This document shows positions 7,196 to 16,516 of a DNA stretch of 61,921 nucleotides, one piece after another. The position numbers were made by a program, and so were the translations under genes. The DNA is from Peribacillus asahii (GTDB lineage Bacteria > Bacillota > Bacilli > Bacillales > DSM-1321): NCBI RefSeq assembly GCF_003570725.1, contig NZ_QWVS01000043.1:1-61921 (forward strand). The letters are read 5' to 3'. The notes beneath the pieces were generated by a model. That model saw nothing but the letters and a program-made list of their open reading frames with translations, searched no databases and was not told the DNA's origin. Each line of letters opens with the position of its first letter. Position 1 is the first letter of the stretch.

Positions 7196-7791
7196 TTCGA
7201 ATAGTCATTGCTGAAGATCAACGGATGCTGCTGGGAGCGCTAGGTTCTCTGTTAGATTTGGAAGAAGATATGGAAGTAGTCGGGAAAGCGAGCAATGGTG
7301 AAGAGGCGCTTGAGCTAGTAAATCGTTTGAAGCCGGATGTTTGCATTATGGATATCGAAATGCCAGTCAAAAGCGGATTAGATGTTGCTGAGGAAATTAA
7401 AGGCCAGTCCTGCAAGGTGATTATTTTAACGACATTTGCGCGTACGGGTTATTTTGAACGAGCTCGAAAAGCTGGTGTGAGCGGGTATTTATTAAAGGAT
7501 AGCCCAAGTGAGGAACTGGCAAATTCGATCCGCATTATTATGGATGGCCGTCGGATTTATGCTCCTGAGCTCGTTGATATGGCATTTCAAGAAGAAAATC
7601 CGTTAACTGAGCGAGAAAAACAAGTACTTGGTTTAATTGCTGATGGGAAAAATACGAAAGAAATTGCGAAAGAGCTTTATTTAACAACAGGAACTGTTCG
7701 TAATTATATTTCTATTATTCTTGATAAATTAGACGTAAGTAATCGAATTGAAGCCATCGTCCGTTTTAAAGAAAAGGGCTGGTTTAAATAA
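7192..7791 (+). CDS. desR: Response regulator DesR (NarL/LuxR type)
   Basis: The protein has 199 aa. The receiver domain (1-120) has the phospho-acceptor D54 in CIMDIEMPV and the acidic pocket near residues 8-9. The C-terminal LuxR-type helix-turn-helix includes LTEREKQVLGLIADGKNTKE (near 138-157) and TVRNYISIILDKL. Phosphorylated DesR activates des. Its presumed operator is the palindrome at 4820-4853. A terminator follows at 7805. Confidence 0.92.
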   Translation: MIRIVIAEDQRMLLGALGSLLDLEEDMEVVGKASNGEEALELVNRLKPDVCIMDIEMPVKSGLDVAEEIKGQSCKVIILTTFARTGYFERARKAGVSGYLLKDSPSEELANSIRIIMDGRRIYAPELVDMAFQEENPLTEREKQVLGLIADGKNTKEIAKELYLTTGTVRNYISIILDKLDVSNRIEAIVRFKEKGWFK

Positions 7792-7804
7792 GGTCGATAG
7801 AGAG

Positions 7805-7836
7805 GCGAGTTCGTTTTGTGGCGAACTTGCTTTTTT
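7805..7836 (+). terminator. Terminator of desKR
   Basis: GCGAGTTCG (7805-7813) pairs with CGAACTTGC (7822-7830) with one G-U pair, followed by six T residues. Confidence 0.85.
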
Positions 7837-7873
7837 GCTTAGATTAGGATTTGCAGTTCCTTCATAAGAAAAG

Positions 7874-7912
7874 GAGACAACCTAATTGGGGGCAGTGAGA
7901 AACTAGGTTGTC
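7874..7912 (-). terminator. Terminator of the ger operon
   Basis: GACAACCTA (7876-7884) pairs with TAGGTTGTC (7904-7912). Read on the minus strand it follows the germinant receptor C gene and is succeeded by a T-rich stretch. Confidence 0.65.
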
Positions 7913-7919
7913 AGAGAGC

Positions 7920-9092
7920 TTATTTAATAGTAGAACGCTTTCGATTCTTTTCTCCATGAATTAAATGTAATTGAACATCCAGCTTCTGAATTGAATCCTC
8001 AGTCAATGGAACTTTCCCGTTTTGCTCTGCATTTTTCCAAGCTTGAACATTTTTTCTGTATAACATTTCTGATAAGCGGTATATATCTATATTGCTTTCA
8101 ACCCCGTGTAAGTAAGTTTCCTTCACTTGCTGTTTAATGGTCTGTTCGGCAACTTGCATTATTTTTTTTAAACTCTTATCTTTAGGGTTCTCTCGTAATA
8201 CAGCATCCGCTTTAATAGAAATTGCAAATTGGATGTTGCTTTGTTTAACAATAGGTTTTATTTTAACTTTTACCTTATTAATAAGTAAACTAACATCTGA
8301 AAATCCATTAGCAGAGAGATTTAACGCCTCACGCTCCATATCTTTAGTCATCCACCTAAGGCCGTATATGTTTTGATTCTTTATTACTTTTTGCAGTTTT
8401 TTATTTTTGATGGATGCAATGCCTTTTATTTGAATGACCGGATGACTCTTTTTTTCTGTTTTCCAAATATTTTCCTTTATTAAATTGATATAAGGTATAT
8501 TAGCTTCGTAAGGCGGTTCATTTAGTAGAATGAATAATTCACGCATATCAATTGGCTTAACAAACGAACTTTGTTCATAGGTAGCAAGCGGATCGCTTAG
8601 TCGAGATAGAGCTGTTGACATTTCCATAATGGGAACAGCTGTTAATACATCCAATAGTGGTTCATTTGTTGCATACATCCAAAGGCGGTATCGCGTTTCT
8701 CGATATCTGTCTAATAAATCGGTAGTTGCTTGAATCCCCTCTGCTTTTAATGCTTCCTCGGTGAAGAGAACAAAACTAAGATGTCCCCAAAAAATCCTGC
8801 GCTGAGATGACTTATATAACTTAAAGATTGCATCATCGATTGTTTTTCCAGATGCACGACCGACCTCAACCTTTGTTCCTGAAGCACCACTAGCCACTTC
8901 TGATTTAGCTAAGAGACGAGGATTAAGGATTTGTAAATAAACTGTATATTGTTGATCTTTATAATCGATGCCTAATCCATGAACGTATACCATGCGCTCT
9001 GGTTCCGTAGTATCCCAGCATCCCGCTAATGGAAGAGTCATCGTGAGAAGGAGAGCTATATATATGCATTTTCTTTTTCCAGTTTGCCTCAT
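7920..9092 (-). CDS. Germinant receptor lipoprotein, C subunit (Ger(x)C)
   Basis: This 390-aa protein begins with a lipoprotein signal (MRQTGKRKCIYIALLLTM...LAGCWD), with the lipobox Cys near residue 25. The rest is the Ger(x)C family fold: N-terminal GLGIDY, central SQRRIFWGHLSFVLFTEEAL and the C-terminal spore_III_AC-like domain. It is anchored on the outer face of the spore inner membrane as part of a nutrient receptor. It overlaps the A subunit gene by 4 bp. Which nutrient is sensed cannot be read from the sequence. B. subtilis gerAC, gerBC and gerKC are all relatives. Confidence 0.9.
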   Translation of the reverse strand: MRQTGKRKCIYIALLLTMTLPLAGCWDTTEPERMVYVHGLGIDYKDQQYTVYLQILNPRLLAKSEVASGASGTKVEVGRASGKTIDDAIFKLYKSSQRRIFWGHLSFVLFTEEALKAEGIQATTDLLDRYRETRYRLWMYATNEPLLDVLTAVPIMEMSTALSRLSDPLATYEQSSFVKPIDMRELFILLNEPPYEANIPYINLIKENIWKTEKKSHPVIQIKGIASIKNKKLQKVIKNQNIYGLRWMTKDMEREALNLSANGFSDVSLLINKVKVKIKPIVKQSNIQFAISIKADAVLRENPKDKSLKKIMQVAEQTIKQQVKETYLHGVESNIDIYRLSEMLYRKNVQAWKNAEQNGKVPLTEDSIQKLDVQLHLIHGEKNRKRSTIK

Positions 9093-10591
9093 GGCTCTCC
9101 CTCCTGAGTAGGGTCATGAGGCTTAAGAGCGGAGGGGCGTGTGTCTTTTTTTTGAGCTGGTAAGCGGAAGACAGCTTTTAGGATATTCTTCATATTTAGC
9201 TGTGTCGCAAGTGCTAAGTATGGTACTCCAAATGTGCGGATTTTGGCTACATATGTACCAATTAAAAAGATAGAGACGAAAAAGCCGACAAAGCCAAAAA
9301 GAGAAACAAGGAAAATGACGAAAAAGCGAGCCAATGAAACAGTCCCTACAAGGGATTGGTTGACTAAAGTGAATGTGGCAACGGTAGAACCGGCAATAAC
9401 GACGAGCATAGCTGGACTCGTTAAGCCAGCACTAATCGCCGCGTCGCCAATAATCAGCCCGCCGACCACACTTAATGTTTGTCCAACAGCCAAAGGGAGC
9501 CTCATGCCAGCCTCTCTAAATAATTCAAACAAGAGTAACATTAAAATCGCTTCCAAAGCGGTAGGGAATGGGACCCCTCTTCGTGATTCAAGGACTGTTG
9601 CTAATAATGTTAGGGGCAGCTGATTTTGATGAAAAGCCGTTAATGCGACCCAAAAACCGGGCAAAAAAGCGGCAATGGAAATACCAAGTATTCTGAGCAG
9701 CCTTTCAAAAGAGTTGTATAAATAATTATATTCCTTATCTTCAGCGCTTTTTAATAAATAAAATAGATTAACTGGTGTGATATAGGCATAGGAAATGCCA
9801 TCAATTAATAGAACGAAGCGGCCGTTTAATAAAGACTCTACAGCAAAATCAGGTCTGCCTGTATAATCATGACGAGGAAGAACCGAATAGGGACTGTCAT
9901 TGATTAGTTCCTCCAACTGTGTGCCGCTTAACAGACCATCTATATCAATAGACTGCAGCTTTTGGCGAATTTGTTGGAGAAACTCTTTGTTGGCGATATC
10001 CTCCATATATAAAAGCGATACTTTTGTTTTAGAGCGTTTACCAATTTCAAAAGCTTCCCCGACAAGTGTTGTTGTACGCAGTCTTTTTCGAATCAATGCA
10101 TAGTTTACTGTGATATTTTCAATAAAATTATCACGTGGACCTTTGACACTGACTTCTGTTGCTGTTTCCTCCGGCTGACGCTCGGGTCGATCGGCAATAT
10201 CTACTGACATGATAAGATTTTGCTCTTGTACAATGAAGAGCAGCTTGCCTTCAAAAATAGCATCGGTAGCTTGTTCTTCCTCTTTTACTAGTTGAAGAGA
10301 CGGAAGAGATAGTTGTTGAAGGGAGTCTAATGTAACTTCTCCCTTTAAGTGAGTGAAAAAATCTTCAAATCGCTTAGGAACAACCTGATATAACATGTCT
10401 GTATTCACCAAGCCCATACAATAGATGAGGGTGATAGTATGCTGATTATATTGTAACGATGAAAATTGAATATCAATACATTTAGTAAACAGCTTTCTTA
10501 AAGCTTCTTCATTCAGTGCTATGTCTTTATTTTTCTTTTGAGGCCTCTCTTTTGCAGGAGGGATTAATGTTTTAGATGTTTTAAATTTCAT
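9089..10591 (-). CDS. Germinant receptor A subunit (GerA/SpoVAF family)
   Basis: The 500-aa protein has a hydrophilic N-terminal domain (1-260) with the family signature NGRFVLLIDGISYAYITPVN (near 250-270) and a C-terminal half with about five membrane segments (near 300-450), including the conserved PFPTALEA(I/L) and VVGGLIIGDAAI motifs. It is one subunit of a spore inner-membrane receptor that starts germination when it meets its nutrient. The 3' end overlaps the C gene and the 5' end overlaps the B gene by 11 bp, so all three are tightly coupled. The basic, proline-rich tail is typical of the family. Confidence 0.92.
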   Translation of the reverse strand: MKFKTSKTLIPPAKERPQKKNKDIALNEEALRKLFTKCIDIQFSSLQYNQHTITLIYCMGLVNTDMLYQVVPKRFEDFFTHLKGEVTLDSLQQLSLPSLQLVKEEEQATDAIFEGKLLFIVQEQNLIMSVDIADRPERQPEETATEVSVKGPRDNFIENITVNYALIRKRLRTTTLVGEAFEIGKRSKTKVSLLYMEDIANKEFLQQIRQKLQSIDIDGLLSGTQLEELINDSPYSVLPRHDYTGRPDFAVESLLNGRFVLLIDGISYAYITPVNLFYLLKSAEDKEYNYLYNSFERLLRILGISIAAFLPGFWVALTAFHQNQLPLTLLATVLESRRGVPFPTALEAILMLLLFELFREAGMRLPLAVGQTLSVVGGLIIGDAAISAGLTSPAMLVVIAGSTVATFTLVNQSLVGTVSLARFFVIFLVSLFGFVGFFVSIFLIGTYVAKIRTFGVPYLALATQLNMKNILKAVFRLPAQKKDTRPSALKPHDPTQEGEP

Positions 10592-11690
10592 AGCTGGCCC
10601 CCCGTTTTTTCCTTGAAGAAATTATTACCAGTACACTTATTAATAGAGAAAAACTAAAAAAGAACAAAAATGTCCCAGGTAAAATAATATTGGCTGTCAG
10701 GTAAGAGAATCTAAAGTCGCTAATAGGAGCCAACACTATTCCTGCAATAATAAGGGAGAAACCAAATAAATATTTATTTTTCACCTTGTCTGCCTTGGAT
10801 GGCAATATTTCTTTCATTAACAGCAGTAATAGAGCGAGGCGAATAAAAGCCCCAGCCAACCATTGATAAATAGATAAAAAATCTACATGCTCTACAAAAT
10901 TACCTAACGATACTAACCCCCATTCTTCATAGGGGGGAAATCGTTGTATAGAGGCTTCTGTTGGTCCGAATTCTATAATTGCTCCAATGAGGGGACCTAT
11001 TGTCAGAATCGTTAAGATAAGAATGATGCTGACAAAATGACGCCAATTGAGCGGCTTTTGCACTTTATGCTGTAATAAAAGGAAAATGAAAATCTCTGAT
11101 ATACCAGCTGCTTGATAGATGGTACCACTCAGCACAGGTTGATAGCCATGTTCTAAAAGTGGAAGAAGCAGCATGAAGTTTTTATGCTCGATATTAGCGA
11201 AAGAGACAAAAAAGCCAAGTATCGTAATGAAAAATAATAGAAAAATATTAAGAATATTTAATGTGCGTAAGCTAGTGATAGCAAGTTGCCAGCATGTAAA
11301 GATAAACAGAAAGGTTATTAAAAATACGGGTGTTTCTGGCAAAAATAAAATACTAATCCATGTAATTGTTTCTCTTAGAGTAAACCCTGCCATCACTATA
11401 AGATAACTAATAAAAATAAAGGTTAAAATATTAGTTGCTGTTTTACCAATAGATTCTTTAAGCCATTCAAATAAAGGCTGTCTATTCGTTTTTTTATGAA
11501 TATAAATCAATAATGGTATCCACAGCATCATGAGTAGCATCGTAATGATAACTGTCATCCAAGAATCCCGGCCTACTTCTCTAATCAAAGGAGAGACGGC
11601 AAACACATGATTATTTAAACCAATGGTTGTCGTAGCGATAAGGATTAATTGAAATGGAGTAATTGAATCCGTTTTATGAATAGAAACCAC
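10581..11690 (-). CDS. Germinant receptor permease-like B subunit (GerB)
   Basis: A 369-aa integral membrane protein of the GerAB/APC-like spore permease family, with about ten hydrophobic segments. The B subunit forms the ligand-binding part of the receptor. It is the first gene of this minus-strand operon (order B-A-C; A-B-C or A-C-B is usual). The start is unusual: two in-frame TAG codons lie directly before the GTG at 11690, so GTG is the earliest possible start, but the AGGTGG ribosome site overlaps it. A downstream ATT (codon 4) with better spacing is possible. The product is otherwise full length. Confidence 0.85.
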   Translation of the reverse strand: MVSIHKTDSITPFQLILIATTTIGLNNHVFAVSPLIREVGRDSWMTVIITMLLMMLWIPLLIYIHKKTNRQPLFEWLKESIGKTATNILTFIFISYLIVMAGFTLRETITWISILFLPETPVFLITFLFIFTCWQLAITSLRTLNILNIFLLFFITILGFFVSFANIEHKNFMLLLPLLEHGYQPVLSGTIYQAAGISEIFIFLLLQHKVQKPLNWRHFVSIILILTILTIGPLIGAIIEFGPTEASIQRFPPYEEWGLVSLGNFVEHVDFLSIYQWLAGAFIRLALLLLLMKEILPSKADKVKNKYLFGFSLIIAGIVLAPISDFRFSYLTANIILPGTFLFFFSFSLLISVLVIISSRKKRGASYEI

Positions 11691-11827
11691 CTACTATAAA
11701 TTCTTGTTTAGTATCTTTTGTTATATTTGCCTTTTTATACATGGTGTTTATGAAGAGATTAAATACCGCTATTTGGTGCAAGATATGGTATATTTTTTTC
11801 ATAATGGAGAGAGAGGAACTGATTTAC

Positions 11828-12343
11828 ATGCAAAAAGCAACATTTGCAGGCGGCTGTTTTTGGTGTATGGTTTCGCCTTTTGAGGAACTGCCGGGAATTG
11901 AAGGAATTATTTCTGGTTATACAGGAGGGGATGTTGAAAATCCAGCGTATGAAGAGGTGAAAACTGGTACGACAGGTCATTATGAAGCAGTTGAAATTAC
12001 ATATGATCCAAAGCTGTTTTCTTATGAACGATTATTAAACTTATTTTGGCCGCAAATTGACCCGACCGATGCAGGAGGACAGTTCCAAGATCGAGGAAGC
12101 CAATATCGAACAGCGATTTTCTATCATAATGAAGAACAGAAAAGATTAGCGGAAGAGTCAAAGGAAAGGATTGCGGCCAGTGGAGTTTTTAAGAAACCAA
12201 TCGTGACTGAAATTTTACCAGCACAGACGTTTTATCCTGCTGAAGAATACCATCAAGATTTTCATAAGAAGAATTCAGCTTACTATAAAGACGATCGAAA
12301 AAAGTCAGGGCGCGATGAGTTTATTGAAAAGCATTGGAAATAA
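11828..12343 (+). CDS. msrA: Peptide methionine-S-sulfoxide reductase MsrA
   Basis: The protein has 171 aa when started at the ATG at 11828, preceded by AGAGAGGAA. It carries the MsrA signature GGCFWC with catalytic C10, plus [17 protein letters not shown] (near 79-95) and EEYHQDF motifs. It reduces methionine-S-sulfoxide in oxidised proteins using thioredoxin. There is no fused MsrB domain and no msrB gene beside it. The longer upstream frame has no ribosome site and no family similarity, so I reject it. Confidence 0.93.
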   Translation: MQKATFAGGCFWCMVSPFEELPGIEGIISGYTGGDVENPAYEEVKTGTTGHYEAVEITYDPKLFSYERLLNLFWPQIDPTDAGGQFQDRGSQYRTAIFYHNEEQKRLAEESKERIAASGVFKKPIVTEILPAQTFYPAEEYHQDFHKKNSAYYKDDRKKSGRDEFIEKHWK

Positions 12344-12353
12344 TGAGAGGGTT

Positions 12354-12386
12354 AAGTTGGGTGTGAATATTCACACACAACTTTTT
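12354..12386 (+). terminator. Terminator of msrA
   Basis: A near-continuous 15-bp inverted repeat (12354-12368 with 12369-12383, one mismatch) is followed by T residues. Confidence 0.8.
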
Positions 12387-12455
12387 CTCTCTGTACTGTT
12401 CTCATAATATTTTAATGTTGGTTCGCTACACTAATAATAGAAAGGTGGGAATAGG

Positions 12456-13151
12456 ATGGGGAAGCGAATCTTAATTATTGAAGATGAACAAAGCATTGCC
12501 CGTGTTCTGACGCTTGAATTGCGTCATGAAGGATACGAAACAGATACCGCTTATACAGGAAAAACGGGGCTAGCAAAAGCAGAACAGGAGCAATGGGACT
12601 TAATTTTACTAGATGTTATGCTTCCAGAACTGAATGGAATTGAAGTTCTCCGTCGTTTTCGAAAAAATAATACGCATACGCCCGTTATTCTCGTAACAGC
12701 TCGGGATGCCGTGCCGGATAAAGTAAGCGGCTTAGACCATGGTGCAAATGATTATGTGACGAAACCGTTTGAAATAGAAGAATTGCTGGCTCGAATACGG
12801 GTGTGCTTACGCCAATCCCATCAAACAAATGTAGAAGAAGATGAGAACCTTTTAATTGTTGAAAATCTTTGTCTGCAGCTTGGAGCGAGAGAGGTCAGAA
12901 GGGATAATCAGAACATTGAGCTAACGTCTAGAGAGTTCGATTTGCTTGTCTATTTGATGCAAAATAAAAATCAAGTGCTGTCACGTGAACAGATTTTAAC
13001 CCATGTTTGGGGCTATGATTTTACAGGTGACACAAATGTAGTTGACGTATATATCCGTTATATTCGGAAAAAAGTGGACGATCCTTTTGATTGTCCGTTA
13101 ATTCATACGCATCGAGGAGTGGGGTATAGCATAAAGGAGCACCGTCGATGA
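12456..13151 (+). CDS. ykoG: OmpR-family response regulator (YkoG-like)
   Basis: The 231-aa protein has a receiver domain (1-118) with the phospho-acceptor D53 in LILLDVMLPE and conserved K near 105 (VTKPFE). A winged-helix Trans_reg_C domain follows (near 135-230), with LTSREFDLLVYLMQN and the RGVGYSI end. It overlaps the kinase gene by 4 bp. The trio response regulator, kinase and PepSY protein has the layout of B. subtilis ykoG-ykoH-ykoI, so I use that name as the best guess. The stimulus is unknown. Confidence 0.85.
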   Translation: MGKRILIIEDEQSIARVLTLELRHEGYETDTAYTGKTGLAKAEQEQWDLILLDVMLPELNGIEVLRRFRKNNTHTPVILVTARDAVPDKVSGLDHGANDYVTKPFEIEELLARIRVCLRQSHQTNVEEDENLLIVENLCLQLGAREVRRDNQNIELTSREFDLLVYLMQNKNQVLSREQILTHVWGYDFTGDTNVVDVYIRYIRKKVDDPFDCPLIHTHRGVGYSIKEHRR

Positions 13152-14476
13152 AAATCAGAACGAAAATTCAATGGTATTCGATGTTGTTTTTGACAGTCAT
13201 GCTATTGATGTTAAGTGCTTTAGTGGCAATCGCGTTCTTTTGGCTTTCCTTGCAAAGAGAACAGGAATTTTTAGAAGAACAGGCTCAACTGATCGAAGAA
13301 AATGTTGGCTTAACAAGTCGTTTGGCTGATATAGAACCAATGATTCCGGATGACGGGATGGTACGCATCTATTATGGAAAAGAGAACGTGGTTTCTCCAT
13401 TTACGGAGGAAGAGGAATTGCTTGCTTTAGAGACAAAATATGTATCAGAGGATGACTTTGAACTAAGTAAAGTTGATGGTGAGTACGTTTTAACATATCG
13501 TTTGCCTGTAAAAAATAAAGGGCAGCAACAGGGCGTTATTGAAGTTTCACAGCCAATTGAATCAGTAATCGATCATTTAGTCATGCTCATAGTTGTGCTC
13601 TTAGCTATGTCTTTATTCGTTATTCTTATCTCTATTTTTGCTAGTAAACGGTTAGCGACACTTATTTTAAAGCCTGTTTCCATTATGAGTCGTACGATGG
13701 TTGAGATTGAACAGAGCGGTCAATTTAAGAAAATTCCTTTGCCGGATAAAACGAAGGATGAGCTTGAACAAATGGGAGCCGCTTTTAATAGAATGATGGC
13801 CCGTTTAGAACAGAATTATTATCAACAGCAGCAATTTCTCTCTGATGCTTCTCATGAATTGAAAACACCAATTACGGTGATTGAAAGCTATGCATCTCTT
13901 TTGAAGAGATGGGGAAAGGAAGAGGCGGATATTCAAGAAGAGGCAGTAGAGGCCATTCATCATGAGGCCTTAAGAATGAAGGAACTAACGCAAAATTTAT
14001 TGCAAGTGGCTTCTAGAAATAATCTTTCTATTGAAGAGGTTGAAATCGTTTCATTATGCAGGCAGGTGGCGCGGAATTTTAGTCAAACGTCGAATCGCAT
14101 TGTGCAAGTGATAGCGAAGCCAGAAGAGGTTATTTATGAAACAGACGCTAACCGTTTCGAACAAGTACTAATTATTTTGGTTGATAATGCATTGAAATAC
14201 AGCGAAACGGATGTTACGGTTTCGATTGAGGTTGTTGAGGAAGTCTTAATGATTCGTGTTCAAGATCAAGGAATTGGAATTCCTAAACAAGATATACCAC
14301 ATGTTTTTGAACGGTTCTATCGGGTTGATCCTTCAAGAACAAGAAGTACGGGCGGGAGCGGCCTTGGTTTATCGATTGCTAAATCAATTGTGGATTCACT
14401 AGGGGGAAGAATTGCTATTGAAAGTGAAGTAGGAGTTGGAACCACAGTGAATATCTCGTTTCTCATCAAATTTTAA
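13148..14476 (+). CDS. ykoH: Sensor histidine kinase (YkoH-like)
   Basis: The 442-aa protein has two membrane segments (near 11-33 and 143-164) flanking an extracytoplasmic sensor of about 110 residues. A HAMP domain (165-220), a HisKA domain with phospho-acceptor H236 in SDASHELKTPI, and a HATPase domain with DNALKYS, DQGIGIP and GGSGLGLSI motifs follow. All boxes are intact. It should phosphorylate the regulator encoded just upstream. The acidic sensor domain would suit a cationic or metal ligand, but that is speculation. Confidence 0.87.
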   Translation: MKIRTKIQWYSMLFLTVMLLMLSALVAIAFFWLSLQREQEFLEEQAQLIEENVGLTSRLADIEPMIPDDGMVRIYYGKENVVSPFTEEEELLALETKYVSEDDFELSKVDGEYVLTYRLPVKNKGQQQGVIEVSQPIESVIDHLVMLIVVLLAMSLFVILISIFASKRLATLILKPVSIMSRTMVEIEQSGQFKKIPLPDKTKDELEQMGAAFNRMMARLEQNYYQQQQFLSDASHELKTPITVIESYASLLKRWGKEEADIQEEAVEAIHHEALRMKELTQNLLQVASRNNLSIEEVEIVSLCRQVARNFSQTSNRIVQVIAKPEEVIYETDANRFEQVLIILVDNALKYSETDVTVSIEVVEEVLMIRVQDQGIGIPKQDIPHVFERFYRVDPSRTRSTGGSGLGLSIAKSIVDSLGGRIAIESEVGVGTTVNISFLIKF

Positions 14477-14542
14477 TCTAGCTCTTATCTTGTTTTCATT
14501 TTACTATCCTATGATGAAGTTACTAACAGATAGGAGGATTTG

Positions 14543-15052
14543 ATGATGAAAACATTTTTTACAAAGAAAATGATGATAATAGCAATGGTAACGGGAGTGT
14601 TAGTCCTCGGAGGGGTCTCCGCGATTACAGCTTATGCTTTAAACGCAGGGACGGTTTCAAAAGAGGAAGCGGTTAAAAGTGTTTCTGAACAAGTGAATGG
14701 CGAAGTGATCAAGGTTGAGAAAGACTTGGATGACACGTTGACATATGAGATGACAATGAAAACAGAAAATGGCTATGAAGATATTGAAGTAGATGCCTCT
14801 AATGGTGAAGTGATTGAGCGAGAGTACAACGATGATAGCGATGATAGCTACCCGGCAGCTAAGATTAGTCTTGAAGAAGCAGAGAAAATTGCTTTGAAGA
14901 AAGTGGCGAATGGGACGATTACAGATGTTGAGTTAGACAGAGAAAATGGTTTGCTTGTATATGAAATTGAAGTAGAGAAAAAGTGGTTGGAGTATGACTT
15001 AGTGATTGATGCAAACACAGGAGATGTGTTGCATGTAGGGAAGGATGATTAA
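14543..15052 (+). CDS. ykoI: Secreted/membrane-anchored PepSY protein (YkoI-like)
   Basis: The protein has 169 aa and an N-terminal hydrophobic segment (near 8-30). Two PepSY repeats follow: VSKEEAVKSV...VDASNGEVI and ISLEEAEKIAL...VIDANTGDVL. GGAGG lies 5 nt before the ATG at 14543 and 8 nt before the ATG at 14546, so either could be used. PepSY domains are proposed to inhibit proteases or to bind partner proteins at the cell surface. It follows the kinase by 66 bp and ends at a terminator, so it is probably the output or accessory gene of this two-component system. Confidence 0.82.
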   Translation: MMKTFFTKKMMIIAMVTGVLVLGGVSAITAYALNAGTVSKEEAVKSVSEQVNGEVIKVEKDLDDTLTYEMTMKTENGYEDIEVDASNGEVIEREYNDDSDDSYPAAKISLEEAEKIALKKVANGTITDVELDRENGLLVYEIEVEKKWLEYDLVIDANTGDVLHVGKDD

Positions 15053-15061
15053 GGAAAAGAG

Positions 15062-15097
15062 TTTACCTGCCTGTTATCTGGGCAGGTAAATTCTTTT
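15062..15097 (+). terminator. Terminator after ykoI-like gene
   Basis: TTTACCTGCC (15062-15071) pairs with GGCAGGTAAA (15081-15090), followed by TTCTTTTT. Confidence 0.87.
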
Positions 15098-15244
15098 TCG
15101 TGTTTAAAAAATAAAGATTTTCGCGATACTGTAAGGAAGAATGCCAAATGGTTTTGTATTTATTCATCTGTTTTTCAAACTTTTTTCACAATTATAGAAT
15201 TTAATAATAAAGAGAAGTTTTTAAGAGAGCGAGGTGAGGGCTTT

Positions 15245-16516
15245 ATGAGCCAGTTGAAGTATATGCTATTAATTCTCGTTCTAGTTTTACTTTTACCGGG
15301 GGAGACCGATGCAGCAACGCTACAATCTAAAATTGAACGCGCCGTACCTGGTGAAACGATTGAGATATCGGAAGGGATATATGAAGAAAATCTCGTAATT
15401 ACAAAACCGATTACATTGAAAGGTCAAGGGAAGGTGTTGATTCGTTCGTGTGAAGAACAGCCCGCTATTACGATTAAAGGAGAACATGTTTCACTCGAAC
15501 AAATCCAAGTAGAATATTGTGGTGAGGGAAAGGAAGCAACGGCTATTTCAATCTCAGGATCTAAGCATCAGTTAACCGATTTTGAAATTGAAACAAAACG
15601 TTACGGCATTCGACTTGATGGGGCGAGCGAAGTAAATATACAAGATGGTCTCATTACTGGTCAAAGAAAAGGAAATGGGATTGATTTATGGGAATCTAGT
15701 CATAATACGATTCAAAATATGAAGATTACCAGGATGCAAGACGGAATTTACTTAGAACAAAGCCATCAAAATACACTGCGTCAAAATCATATTCAAGGCT
15801 CTCGATATGGGATGCATTTAATGTTTGCCGATGATAATGTACTCGAAAAAAACATCGCTCAGTATAATATGACGGGAACGATGTTAATGCGTGTCAATCG
15901 CGTGCAAGTGGTAGGGAATGATTTCTCTTATAATCGTGATAATGTTAATGCACAAGGGCTGTTAATTTATTTTGTGGAAAATAGCCGCATTGCTGAAAAC
16001 TCGCTTACTGGAAATCGAGTCGGCATTTATATGGAAACATCTGAAGACAATCTGATGACAAACAACAAAGTAATGGATAACTTTATTGGAGTTCAGTTTA
16101 CTAAAGCAAATAATAATCAATTAACGAGGAATACGTTTGTTGGAAATGTAAATGAGGCGCAAGCGATTGAGAGTTCGAATAATGAAGTTAGTCATAATTA
16201 CTGGGACGCTTCAGCTAAGCTCGACTTGAAGGGCAAAGGGGAAAGTATACTTCCGTTTGTGGCGGACCCTTATTTTTTAACATTAACGGCGGATGTGCCT
16301 GAATTTCAATTATTCTTTCAGTCACCTGGCGTGCTGCTGCTGCAGAAAATGTTGAAAAGTCCGGCTGATCAAGTATTAACGGATGAAGCACCTTTGATGG
16401 AAACAACGATGGAGGTAGAAAGAACAGAGACGTCTGCATCAGCGTTGTGGGCGATGAGTGTAGGAATGATAATCGTTAGTACAAGCTTATTTATAGTAGG
16501 GAGGAAAAGAGTATGA
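15245..16516 (+). CDS. nosD: NosD-like beta-helix copper accessory protein
   Basis: The 423-aa protein begins with a signal peptide (cleavage near residue 24, TDA-A). A right-handed parallel beta-helix of NosD/CASH repeats fills residues 30-330, seen as recurring N-x-I/L and 'NN' turns such as NRVGIYMETSEDNLMTNNK. A C-terminal membrane helix (near 400-420) anchors it. NosD works with NosF, NosY and NosL to build the copper site of nitrous oxide reductase. No nosZ is present nearby. It overlaps nosL by 4 bp. The copper role is known from denitrifiers; the client here is unknown. Confidence 0.83.
   Translation: MSQLKYMLLILVLVLLLPGETDAATLQSKIERAVPGETIEISEGIYEENLVITKPITLKGQGKVLIRSCEEQPAITIKGEHVSLEQIQVEYCGEGKEATAISISGSKHQLTDFEIETKRYGIRLDGASEVNIQDGLITGQRKGNGIDLWESSHNTIQNMKITRMQDGIYLEQSHQNTLRQNHIQGSRYGMHLMFADDNVLEKNIAQYNMTGTMLMRVNRVQVVGNDFSYNRDNVNAQGLLIYFVENSRIAENSLTGNRVGIYMETSEDNLMTNNKVMDNFIGVQFTKANNNQLTRNTFVGNVNEAQAIESSNNEVSHNYWDASAKLDLKGKGESILPFVADPYFLTLTADVPEFQLFFQSPGVLLLQKMLKSPADQVLTDEAPLMETTMEVERTETSASALWAMSVGMIIVSTSLFIVGRKRV

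Noticed and set aside
9234..9623. 129-codon plus-strand frame inside the germinant receptor A gene
   Set aside because: It is antisense to a clear coding gene and has a low-complexity Lys/Thr composition typical of a shadow frame.
11741..11827. N-terminal extension of MsrA
   Set aside because: MsrA families start near [12 protein letters not shown]. The upstream residues are unconserved in character and lack a ribosome site.
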